The notes below the pieces were generated by a model. That model did no database searches and was not told the DNA's origin. It saw nothing but the letters and a program-made list of their open reading frames with translations. The translations under genes were made by a program, and so were the position numbers. Below are positions 19,047-26,642 of a stretch of 40,426 nt of DNA, one piece after another. The stretch is taken from assembly GCA_016234685.1 (NCBI GenBank), contig JACRAT010000040.1, positions 1 to 40,426 of the forward strand, read 5' to 3'. The first letter of the stretch is position 1; the number at the start of each line of letters is the position of its first letter. Origin of the DNA: Nitrosomonadales bacterium (GTDB taxonomy: Bacteria > Pseudomonadota > Gammaproteobacteria > Burkholderiales > Gallionellaceae).

Positions 19047-19059
19047 TTGATTTAATCAA
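19047..19059. promoter_or_regulatory. FNR-like inverted repeat between the DsrC-like gene and hoxF
   Basis: TTGAT-TTA-ATCAA is a perfect dyad of the two FNR half-sites but with a 3-base spacer instead of the usual 4. It lies 81 bases before the hoxF start and 46 bases before the DsrC-like start. An oxygen-responsive CRP/FNR-type regulator would suit a hydrogenase, but the short spacer makes this only a candidate. Confidence 0.3.
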
Positions 19060-19140
19060 CAATTACCCGACGTGCGCCAATTCCCTTTTGCTACGGCACA
19101 AGCTACCATCGGGGCCAGCCCGAGATCGTTCCCGTAGCCC

Positions 19141-20934
19141 ATGACCGAATCGCCTCACGCCAGCACGCTAAGCGCCATCCTTGCGCACCATCCGGCAACG
19201 CCGCAGGCCTTGTTGCAGATACTGAACGGTATCCAGTCGCACTACGGTCATCTGCCAGCTACCGCGCTGGATGCACTCGCCAGCCACTTGCAGATGCCGC
19301 GCAGTCAGGTTGATGCCGTCGCAGCTTTTTACGCTTTTCTCGATCTTGAGCCGCGCGGCGAATATCACTTGCTATTCGCCGACAACATCATCGAGCAGAT
19401 GCAAGGCAGTACCGCTCTGCTCGACCAGCTCTGCCGCGAACTCTGGATCGAGCCGGGCAAAGTCTCCGAAGACGGACTGGTCAGCGTCGGCCTGACTTCC
19501 TGCATCGGCATGGGCGACCAAGGCCCGGCGCTGCTGGTCAACCAGCGTCCCCTCACCCGGCTGACAGCGCTACGCATAGCCGAGATCGCCTGCCGCATCC
19601 GTGATCGCGTGCCTCTGGAGAGTTGGCCGCAGGAATGGTTCGCCGTCACCGACACCATACAGCGCCGCGACTGGCTGCTGAGTGCGCCGCCGCAGCCGGG
19701 ACAGGCGCTAGTCGCCGTATTGGCGCGCGATGCGGACGCCTCGCTGGCCGAGCTACGCCGATCCGGTCTGCGTGGACGCGGCGGCGCTGGCTATCCCACC
19801 GCCGATAAATGGGCCTATTGCCGCGCCGCCACTGGCGCAGCACATTATGTGGTGTGCAACGCCGACGAAGGTGAGCCGGGCACATTCAAAGACCGATTCC
19901 TGCTCAGCCACCACGCCGACCTCGTATTCGAAGGCATGACCGCCTGCGCTCGGCTCATCGGCGCACATCAGGGGTTTCTCTATCTGCGCGGAGAATATCG
20001 TTATCTCTCAGGATACTTGCAGGATGTTCTGGAACGACGGCGCAAACAAGGCTGGCTGGGACGCAACATTCTGGGCTGCGCCGGATTCGACTTCGACATC
20101 GAGATCCACCTCGGCGCGGGGGCTTATGTTTGCGGCGAAGAATCGGCCCTGCTCGAATCGCTGGAAGGCCGACGCGGCATCCCGCGCATCCGCCCGCCCT
20201 TCCCCGTGCAGCGCGGCTATCTCGGCCAGCCCACCGTCATCAACAACGTCGAGACCTTCGCCCTCGCCTGCAAAATCATGCAGGAAGGTGGCGCAGCGTT
20301 CGCCGCCTGCGGTACGGCGGAATCGCGCGGGACGCGGCTGCATTCCGTCTCCGGCGACTGCGCCCGGCCCGGCATCTACGAATATCCTTACGGCGTGACC
20401 ATCGCCGAAGTGCTGCGCGATTGTGGCGCAGATGACGCCCAAGCGGTGCAGGTCGGCGGGCCTTCCGGCGTGTGCGTGGCTGCCGTAGAATTCGACCGTC
20501 GTCTGGCCTTTGAAGACGTGCCGACGGCAGGTGCGTTCATGGTGTTCGACCACAGCCGCGACCTGTTCGAGGTGGCGCGCAACTTCAGCCATTTCTTCGC
20601 CCACGAGAGCTGCGGCTTCTGCACGCCGTGCCGGGTCGGCACGTCTCTGCTACGCGACTTGATGGACAAGCTCCATCAAGGGCTAGGCTCGGCTACCGAC
20701 CTAGCCCAGATCGAGCAACTGGACGCCGTGCTGCGCGATACGAGCCACTGCGGGCTGGGCCACAGCGCCTGCAACCCGGTGCTGGATACGCTGGCGAAGT
20801 TCCGCCCGGCTTACCAAGCACGGCTGGCCCACCATGATTTCGCCCCGGCCTTTGACCTCGACGCCGCCCTCAACGCCGCCCGGCAACTGACCGGACGCGA
20901 TGATGCCGCCGCCCATCTGGAGCAACAGCCATGA
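19141..20934 (+). CDS. hoxF: NAD-reducing hydrogenase diaphorase subunit HoxF (with NuoE-like domain)
   Basis: Flavin subunit of a bidirectional [NiFe] hydrogenase (group 3d) that passes electrons from H2 to NAD+. The 597-residue protein is the Ralstonia-type fusion: residues 1-155 are NuoE/HoxE-like, and 190-590 are NuoF-like with FMN/NADH binding (GLRGRGGAGYPTADKW at 209-224; CNADEGEPGTFKDR at 239-252) and a [4Fe-4S] site C491, C494, C497, C537. The N-terminal domain keeps only one of the four [2Fe-2S] cysteines of NuoE (C121 in TSCIGMGDQGP), so it probably carries no cluster. The ribosome site is weak. Its end overlaps hoxU by 4 bases. Confidence 0.96.
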   Translation: MTESPHASTLSAILAHHPATPQALLQILNGIQSHYGHLPATALDALASHLQMPRSQVDAVAAFYAFLDLEPRGEYHLLFADNIIEQMQGSTALLDQLCRELWIEPGKVSEDGLVSVGLTSCIGMGDQGPALLVNQRPLTRLTALRIAEIACRIRDRVPLESWPQEWFAVTDTIQRRDWLLSAPPQPGQALVAVLARDADASLAELRRSGLRGRGGAGYPTADKWAYCRAATGAAHYVVCNADEGEPGTFKDRFLLSHHADLVFEGMTACARLIGAHQGFLYLRGEYRYLSGYLQDVLERRRKQGWLGRNILGCAGFDFDIEIHLGAGAYVCGEESALLESLEGRRGIPRIRPPFPVQRGYLGQPTVINNVETFALACKIMQEGGAAFAACGTAESRGTRLHSVSGDCARPGIYEYPYGVTIAEVLRDCGADDAQAVQVGGPSGVCVAAVEFDRRLAFEDVPTAGAFMVFDHSRDLFEVARNFSHFFAHESCGFCTPCRVGTSLLRDLMDKLHQGLGSATDLAQIEQLDAVLRDTSHCGLGHSACNPVLDTLAKFRPAYQARLAHHDFAPAFDLDAALNAARQLTGRDDAAAHLEQQP

Positions 20935-21638
20935 GCGACAGTTTCACGCTGGATGGCCGCGCCATCCCCTGCGCACCCGGCCAGAGCATATTGCAAGCCG
21001 CCAGCGCAGCGGGCGTGTTCATCCCGCACCTGTGCTTCCATCCCGAGTTCCGTCCGCAAGGCTCGTGCAAACTCTGCACCGTGCGCGCCAGCGGCAGACT
21101 CGGCTCGGCCTGCACCCTGCCCGCCACGCCCGGCCTCAGCGTAGAAAGCGACACTGCCGAGTTGAACGCGCGGCGGCGCGTGCTGCTGCAACTGCTCTTT
21201 GTCGAAGGCAACCATTTCTGCCCTGCCTGCGAGAAGAGCGGCGATTGCCTGCTGCAAGCCACGGCCTACGCACTGAAGATTCTCACGCCGGAGTTCGTAC
21301 AGTTCTACCCGCACCGCGCCGTCGATGCCAGCCACCCCGACATCCTGCTGGACATGAACCGCTGCATCCTGTGCGGCCTGTGCGTGGAAGCCAGCCACCG
21401 CGCCGACGGCAAGGACGTGTTCGCCCTCGCCGGGCGCGGATTGCACAGCCACATCGTAGTCAACTCCGCCTCCGGCAGACTGGGTGACAGCACCCTCACC
21501 GCCACCGACCGCGCCGCCCACATCTGCCCGGTGGGAGCCATCCTGCCCAAACGACAGGGCTTCCACACCCCGATAGGCGAACGGAAGTACGACCATAAAA
21601 CCGTTGCGGAACAAGAAATAGCGGGAGAAAGTGAATGA
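20931..21638 (+). CDS. hoxU: NAD-reducing hydrogenase diaphorase subunit HoxU
   Basis: Electron-wire subunit between HoxF and the hydrogenase module, related to the N-terminus of NuoG. In 235 residues it shows three cluster sites: a [2Fe-2S] ferredoxin fold (C35, C46, C49, C61), a His-Cys3 [4Fe-4S] site (H95, C97, C100, C106) and a further [4Fe-4S] site (C145, C148, C151, C199). The length equals that of Ralstonia HoxU. The start overlaps the hoxF stop (ATGA). A 169-base gap containing a palindromic repeat separates it from hoxY, which is unusual in this otherwise overlapping operon. Confidence 0.95.
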   Translation: MSDSFTLDGRAIPCAPGQSILQAASAAGVFIPHLCFHPEFRPQGSCKLCTVRASGRLGSACTLPATPGLSVESDTAELNARRRVLLQLLFVEGNHFCPACEKSGDCLLQATAYALKILTPEFVQFYPHRAVDASHPDILLDMNRCILCGLCVEASHRADGKDVFALAGRGLHSHIVVNSASGRLGDSTLTATDRAAHICPVGAILPKRQGFHTPIGERKYDHKTVAEQEIAGESE

Positions 21639-21674
21639 ACGGTGGATACTTGGACTGCGGCCTGACTTCTACCC

Positions 21675-21765
21675 GGGCGCTCCCTCATCCCCAGCCCTCC
21701 CCCCGGCAGGGGAAGGGCGCAAAGTCCCTCTCCCAGTGGGAGAGGGGTTGGGGTGAGGGACGCCC
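21675..21765. repeat. Inverted pair of GC-rich modules between hoxU and hoxY
   Basis: GGGCGCTCCCTCATCCCCAG at the left is mirrored by GTTGGGGTGAGGGACGCCC at the right, with inner dyads CCCCCCGGCAGGGG and CCCTCTCCCAGTGGGAGAGG. Same family as the folC insertions. It would form a strong hairpin in the middle of the hox transcript. Confidence 0.85.
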
Positions 21766-21807
21766 GTCATCACCGCGCCGCCCCACCTCACACAAGGGCG
21801 ACCTCCC

Positions 21808-22353
21808 ATGACCACCCCGCGCAAGCTCCGCATCGCCACCGTCTCGCTGGCTGGTTGTTTCGGCTGCCACATGTCGCTGCTGGACATTGACGAGCATCTG
21901 CTCGAGTTGCTGGGGCAGGTCGAGTTGGATCGCAGTCCGTTCACCGACATCAAGCTGCCCGGCCCTTGCGACATCGGGCTAGTCGAGGGCGGGGTGTGCA
22001 ACGCCGAAAATGTGGAGGTGCTGCGCGCTTTCCGCCAGAGTTGCAAGCTGCTGGTGGCCGTGGGCGCGTGTGCCATCAATGGCGGGCTGCCCGCGCAGCG
22101 CAACATGATCCCGCTCACCGAGATTTTGGAAGAGGTTTACCATACCAGCCCTGGCTTGGCGCACGGACTGATCCCCAACGACCCGGAACTGCCTTTGCCG
22201 CTGGACAAGGTCTACCCGCTGCACGAGATCGTGCGCATCGACTATTCGATCCCCGGCTGCCCGCCTTCCGCCCACAACCTCTGGCAGGCGCTGTCCGACC
22301 TGCTGGCGGGCCGTCCGCCCGAACTGGACCAGCACTGGATACGCTATGACTGA
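21808..22353 (+). CDS. hoxY: NAD-reducing hydrogenase small subunit HoxY
   Basis: Small subunit of the hydrogenase module, carrying the proximal [4Fe-4S] cluster next to the Ni-Fe site of HoxH. At 181 residues it has the cysteines C17 and C20 (AGCFGCHMS), C64 (GVCNAEN), C88 (VGACAINGG) and C151 (PGCPPSA). There is no Tat signal peptide, which fits a cytoplasmic group 3 enzyme. Its end overlaps hoxH by 8 bases. The start follows a run with AAGGG about 10 bases upstream. Confidence 0.95.
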   Translation: MTTPRKLRIATVSLAGCFGCHMSLLDIDEHLLELLGQVELDRSPFTDIKLPGPCDIGLVEGGVCNAENVEVLRAFRQSCKLLVAVGACAINGGLPAQRNMIPLTEILEEVYHTSPGLAHGLIPNDPELPLPLDKVYPLHEIVRIDYSIPGCPPSAHNLWQALSDLLAGRPPELDQHWIRYD

Positions 22354-23809
22354 CACCACCGAGAATCTGCGCCGCGTCGCCATCGACCCGATCTCCCGCG
22401 TCGAAGGTCACGGCAAAGTCACCCTGCTGCTGGACGAGCACAACCACGTCCGCCAGGCGCGGCTGCACATCGTCGAGTTTCGCGGTTTCGAGCGCTTCAT
22501 TCAGGGACGACCTTACTGGGAAGTGCCGGTGATGGTGCAGCGGCTGTGCGGCATCTGCCCGGTGTCGCACCAGCTCGCCGCCTGCAAGGCGCTAGACCGG
22601 GTTGTCGGCGCGACCAGCATCACGCCAACGGCGGAAAAGATCCGCCGCCTGATGCACTACGGCCAGATCCTGCAATCGCACGCCCTGCACTTCTTCCATC
22701 TCGCCTCACCCGACCTGCTGCTGGGCTTTGATTCCGAGCCTACCCGGCGCAACATCGCCGGGCTGGCCGCCGCCCATCCCGACCTCGCCCGGCAGGGCGT
22801 GCTGCTGCGGCGCTTCGGGCAAGAAGTCATCCGCATCACCTCCGGCAAACGCATCCACGGCACAGGCGCGATCCCCGGCGGCGTGAACAAAGCCGTCACG
22901 CTGGCCGAACGCGACGAACTGCTGCGCGAGATACCGCAGATACTGGCATGGAGTCAGTCGGCCATCACGCTGATCCGCCGTCTGCACGAGACCGACCCCG
23001 CGCTGTACGAGAATTTCGGCCTGTTCCGCTCCGGCCTGTTGTCGCTGGTTGATGCGCGCGGCGAACTCGACCTCTACGATGGCGCGCTGCGCGCCCGCGA
23101 TGCCGACGGCGGGCTGATCTTCGACGGCGCAGACGGCCAGCACTACGGCGACCTCATCCGCGAAGAAGTGCGTCCGTGGAGCTACATGAAGTTCCCTTTC
23201 CTCAAGGCGCTGGGCAACCAAGCGGGCTGGTACAAGGTCGGCCCGCTGGCGCGCATCCAGAATTGCGATGCCATCCCCACCCCGCTGGCCGAACAGGCCC
23301 GGCGCGACTTCATGGCCTACAGCGGCGGCCAACCCAGACACGCTCCGTTGGCCTACCACTGGGCGCGCATGATCGAGTTGCTGCACGCCGCCGAGACTCT
23401 GCATCGTTTGCTGCTCGACGACGATATTCTGGGCAACGAGCTGATGGCCAGCGGTGAGCGTCGCCGCGAAGGTGTCGGCCTGCTCGAAGCCCCGCGCGGC
23501 ACTTTGATCCATCATTATCAAGTGGACGATAACGACTTGATCTCCATGTGCAACCTGATCGTCTCCACCACCCACAACAATCAGGCGATGAACAAGGCGA
23601 TCTGTCGCGTCGCGCAGGATTATCTGGACGGACAGGAGATCAGCGAGGGCCTGCTCAACCGCATTGAGATCGTCATCCGTGCTTTCGACCCCTGCCTGTC
23701 CTGCGCCACCCACGCCATCGGCAAGATGCCGCTTCAGGTCGAATTGCTGGATGCACAAGGCGCGCGCCTCTCCAGCCTGTCGCGGCTGGGCGACGGCAGC
23801 TACACCTGA
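22346..23809 (+). CDS. hoxH: NAD-reducing hydrogenase large subunit HoxH
   Basis: Catalytic subunit with the Ni-Fe(CN)2CO centre. The 487-residue protein has the N-terminal motif RLCGICPVSH (ligands C68 and C71) and the C-terminal DPCLSCATH (ligands C450 and C453). About 31 residues follow H456 and should be removed by a maturation protease after nickel insertion; that protease gene comes next. Length equals Ralstonia HoxH (488). The accessory hypABCDEF genes needed for the metal centre are not in this window and must lie elsewhere if the enzyme is active. Confidence 0.97.
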   Translation: MTDTTENLRRVAIDPISRVEGHGKVTLLLDEHNHVRQARLHIVEFRGFERFIQGRPYWEVPVMVQRLCGICPVSHQLAACKALDRVVGATSITPTAEKIRRLMHYGQILQSHALHFFHLASPDLLLGFDSEPTRRNIAGLAAAHPDLARQGVLLRRFGQEVIRITSGKRIHGTGAIPGGVNKAVTLAERDELLREIPQILAWSQSAITLIRRLHETDPALYENFGLFRSGLLSLVDARGELDLYDGALRARDADGGLIFDGADGQHYGDLIREEVRPWSYMKFPFLKALGNQAGWYKVGPLARIQNCDAIPTPLAEQARRDFMAYSGGQPRHAPLAYHWARMIELLHAAETLHRLLLDDDILGNELMASGERRREGVGLLEAPRGTLIHHYQVDDNDLISMCNLIVSTTHNNQAMNKAICRVAQDYLDGQEISEGLLNRIEIVIRAFDPCLSCATHAIGKMPLQVELLDAQGARLSSLSRLGDGSYT

Positions 23810-24252
23810 TGCCCGCACCCCTGCTCATCATCGGCATCGGCAACGAGGCGCGCGGCGACGATGCGCTGGGCGTTCTGCTGCTGCGGCGTCTGGCAGCGCT
23901 GGAACTGCCCGACTGCGAATGTCTGGAGACCTACCAGCTCCAGATCGAACATGCGCTCGACCTTGCGGGCCGTCAGCACGTCCTGTTCCTTGACGCCGGA
24001 CACCACACCCCTGCCCCCTACTCGCACTACCCCATCCAACCCCAGCCCGGAACCACCCCCTACTCCCACGCCCTCGCCCCGGAAGCTCTGCTCACCGTCT
24101 GCCAAAAATTGGGCGCGACACCGCCCGCCGCCAGCGTGCTGTGCATCCGAGGGGAAAGTTTCGAATTGGGAGATGGACTATCGGCACAAGGACTTGAACG
24201 GCTGGGCTTAGCGGAAGAGTTCGTACGGGGATGGCTGGTAGCTGGTGGCTAG
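23809..24252 (+). CDS. hoxW: Hydrogenase maturation protease (HoxW/HyaD family)
   Basis: Cleaves the C-terminal peptide of HoxH once nickel is in place. A 147-residue protein with the family start GIGNEARGDDALG and the probable nickel-sensing ligands E13, D62 (FLDAGH) and H87, matching E16, D62 and H93 of HyaD. The start shares one base with the hoxH stop (TGATG), so the two are coupled. A proline- and tyrosine-rich loop (67-86) is peculiar to this copy. Confidence 0.92.
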   Translation: MPAPLLIIGIGNEARGDDALGVLLLRRLAALELPDCECLETYQLQIEHALDLAGRQHVLFLDAGHHTPAPYSHYPIQPQPGTTPYSHALAPEALLTVCQKLGATPPAASVLCIRGESFELGDGLSAQGLERLGLAEEFVRGWLVAGG

Positions 24253-24354
24253 GATGCGGGATCGTCTATCCGGCATCCACTCCATTCGGGTTGTTGCACC
24301 CTCCGGCTTCTGCGGCTATGCTGAACCCGTCTGCCTTATGGCTATGGAGTCGCT

Positions 24355-24801
24355 ATGAATACCCCATCCGAGAAACAATCGCTGTTCGATGCCGTGGGCG
24401 GTTTGCCTACTTTGCAGCGGGCGCACAAGATCTTCTACGACAAGGTGTATGCGCACGACTGGTTGAAGCAATTCTTCGAAGGCCACAGTCAGGAGGCGAT
24501 CGAGAATCGTCAGACTTCGTTCATGGCCGAGAAAATGGGCGGCGCGGTGGAGTATTGGGGCAAGGAAATGAAGGTCGCGCATGAGGCGATGTTCATTACG
24601 CAGGAATTGTTCGATCTGCGCCATCAGTTGCTTGATGAATCGCTCAAGGAGGCTGGCGTGGAAGACGGGTTGCGCGCGCGTTGGCTCAAGATCGACGGTG
24701 CATTCAATCGCAAGATCGTCAAAGACTCGATCGCCGACTTCTACCACGAGACTTGGCCCTTCAAACAACGGGTCATCATCCCCAAACCGGAGCACCACTA
24801 G
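24355..24801 (+). CDS. Truncated haemoglobin family protein
   Basis: A 148-residue protein with the 2-on-2 globin pattern: SLFDAVGGLPTLQRAHKIFYDKVYAHDWL covering helices A-B with the B10 Tyr (Y28), and KVAHEAMFITQELFDLRHQLLDESLKEAGV with the probable proximal His (H76, F8). Residues 1-130 match group I/II proteins; the tail has FYHETWPFKQRVIIPKPEHH. Such globins bind O2 or NO. It follows the hox operon by 102 bases with its own GGAG site; a role in shielding the hydrogenase or handling oxygen or NO is only inferred from position. Confidence 0.8.
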   Translation: MNTPSEKQSLFDAVGGLPTLQRAHKIFYDKVYAHDWLKQFFEGHSQEAIENRQTSFMAEKMGGAVEYWGKEMKVAHEAMFITQELFDLRHQLLDESLKEAGVEDGLRARWLKIDGAFNRKIVKDSIADFYHETWPFKQRVIIPKPEHH

Positions 24802-24818
24802 CGGTCAGCCGCGCCCCC

Positions 24819-25484
24819 ATGAATATCCCGCCCACTGATAGCGCCGTCAAATTCGGCGACCGCTTCGGCTTTAAACTTCTGCTGCTGGTCGTCCTTGCCA
24901 CCGCCGCCGTCTTCGTCTGGACCAGTCGCCATTACCAGCAGCAAGCCCAGCAGCAGGACACTTGGCTCGATGAACAGGGCCGTTTGCACGTGCTCGGCAT
25001 CACCTTGGGTACTAGCGACCTGCGTCAAGCCGAGCTTGCATTGCAAAGCCGCAGCGAAGTCGCGCTGTATCTTTATCCGGTCGAACATCCCAAGGCCGGC
25101 ATGAAACTCGAAGCCTATTTCCCCGCCATCGCCGACCACACGCAAATCATCCTGTTGCTGGATGCCTCGCCCGACATGCTCAAGCAGATGGGCGCACGAG
25201 CTTCGACGCCGCAACAATTCGAGAGTCAAGTCGCCCGGCTGGCACTCGCCAGCGCAGATGCTCAATCCGCCATGCAACTGCCCGTGAACGAGCTCACCAT
25301 GATCCCCAGCGTGTCACTCACGCAGGCCAATCTGAACGCGCGCTTCGGCATCCCGGCCAGCATCACCCATCCGACACCGACCAGCACGGTGCTCGGTTTT
25401 CCAGCGCTGGGACTGGTGGCTGAACTAAACGAAGGGGAAGCGCCACAATTGCATTTCAGCAATCCCGAAAAAACCAAGCACTGA
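24819..25484 (+). CDS. Membrane-anchored protein of unknown function
   Basis: A 221-residue protein: a short cytoplasmic N-terminus, one membrane helix (about 22-40, FKLLLLVVLATAAVFVW), then a periplasmic domain of about 175 residues with mixed strands and helices (WLDEQGRLHVLGITLGTSDLRQAE; VALYLYPVEHPKAGMKLEAYFPA; ALGLVAEL near the end). The pattern of a short sequence repeated over long strands recalls a lipid- or metal-binding beta domain, but no family is recognised. The ATG at 24819 is used because the membrane helix follows it and the open frame upstream overlaps the globin gene. It starts 17 bases after the globin, so they are probably co-transcribed. Confidence 0.7.
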   Translation: MNIPPTDSAVKFGDRFGFKLLLLVVLATAAVFVWTSRHYQQQAQQQDTWLDEQGRLHVLGITLGTSDLRQAELALQSRSEVALYLYPVEHPKAGMKLEAYFPAIADHTQIILLLDASPDMLKQMGARASTPQQFESQVARLALASADAQSAMQLPVNELTMIPSVSLTQANLNARFGIPASITHPTPTSTVLGFPALGLVAELNEGEAPQLHFSNPEKTKH

Positions 25485-25657
25485 TGCGCGCGGACGGAAT
25501 GCCCCGGCGGCTGGAATTTCAGCTTACGTCTCGTCCCGCTGTCGGTCATAATTAGGGCCGTCCTCAACTCGGCTGAGATTGAGCTAAAAAATCGTCCATT
25601 ACCGCTGTCGCAGGCTGGGATGGCGGCATCTGTCACCGTCAATTTCAAAGGAAAAAA

Positions 25658-26638
25658 ATGAGCAAAATATCCGTCATCGGCAACCCTCTAGCCAACCTTC
25701 CCTGGGAAGACAAGCCACAGGGCTCGCCGGAGGTGGTCTGGCGCTATAGCCAGAACCCGATCATTCCGCGCAACCCCTTCCACGGCGCGAACAGCACATT
25801 CAACAGCGCCGCCGTGCCGTTCAACGGCAAGTTCGCCGGGGTGTTCCGCTGCGATTCGACCGCGCGGGAGATGCAGGTGCATGTGGGTTTCAGCGATGAC
25901 GGCATCAACTGGACGATCAACCCGGAGCGCATCAAGTTCATCAACAACGACCCGGAAGTGACCCGCTGGGAATATGGCTACGACCCGCGCGTGGTGTGGA
26001 TCGAAGACCGCTATTACGTCACCTGGTGCAACGGCTATCACGGCCCGACCATAGGCGTAGCGTGGACGCTGGACTTCAAGGAATTCCACCAACTGGAAAA
26101 CGCCTTCCTGATTTTCAACCGTAACGGCGTGTTGTTCCCGCGCAAGATCAACGGCAAATACATGATGCTGTCGCGCCCCAGCGACAACGGCCACACCCCG
26201 TTTGGCGACATCTTCGTCAGCCAAAGCCCGGACATGATCCACTGGGGCTGTCACCGCCATGTGATGGGACGCTCCGACGGCTGGCAATCCACCAAGATCG
26301 GTGCAGGCCCCATTCCCATCGAGACCAACGAAGGCTGGCTGATGTTCTACCACGGCGTGCTGACTTCCTGTAACGGCTATGTCTACAGCTTCGGTGCAGC
26401 CCTGCTCGATCTGGAAGAGCCGTGGAAGGTGATCCATCGCTCGAAGAACTTCCTCATCGCACCGTGGGAACAGTACGAATGCGTGGGCGACGTGCCGAAT
26501 GTCACTTTCCCCTGCGCCGCGCTGACCGATGCCCCTTCTGGCCGCATCACCATCTATTACGGCTGCGCCGACACGGTGACCGGGCTGTGCTTCACCACGG
26601 CACAAGCGGTGATCGACCATCTCAAGGCCGGGAACTAG
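25658..26638 (+). CDS. GH130 beta-1,4-mannoside phosphorylase, 4-O-mannosyl-glucose type likely
   Basis: Family 130 enzymes split beta-1,4-mannosides with phosphate to give mannose 1-phosphate. The 326-residue five-bladed propeller shows [20 protein letters not shown], the catalytic-acid segment [15 protein letters not shown] (D109), [30 protein letters not shown] and the late [10 protein letters not shown] and [11 protein letters not shown]. This set matches subfamily GH130_1 (4-O-beta-D-mannosyl-D-glucose phosphorylase) better than the mannooligosaccharide subfamily, but substrate is an inference. AAAGGAA precedes the ATG. The sugar symporter gene starts 4 bases after it, so the two form a small uptake-and-phosphorolysis unit; no regulator lies beside them. 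Confidence 0.88.
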   Translation: MSKISVIGNPLANLPWEDKPQGSPEVVWRYSQNPIIPRNPFHGANSTFNSAAVPFNGKFAGVFRCDSTAREMQVHVGFSDDGINWTINPERIKFINNDPEVTRWEYGYDPRVVWIEDRYYVTWCNGYHGPTIGVAWTLDFKEFHQLENAFLIFNRNGVLFPRKINGKYMMLSRPSDNGHTPFGDIFVSQSPDMIHWGCHRHVMGRSDGWQSTKIGAGPIPIETNEGWLMFYHGVLTSCNGYVYSFGAALLDLEEPWKVIHRSKNFLIAPWEQYECVGDVPNVTFPCAALTDAPSGRITIYYGCADTVTGLCFTTAQAVIDHLKAGN

Positions 26639-26642
26639 TCGC

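Noticed and set aside
19001-19140. Sigma-54 type promoter ahead of hoxF
   Set aside because: GGCAC occurs but no GC element lies at the required spacing; not supported.
24231-24584. 117-codon open frame overlapping hoxW and the globin
   Set aside because: Out of frame with the globin gene, which has clear family motifs and its own ribosome site.
25563-25583. Hairpin CTCAACTC-GGCT-GAGATTGAG as a terminator
   Set aside because: Followed by A's rather than T's on the plus strand and the stem has a bulge; no convincing terminator.
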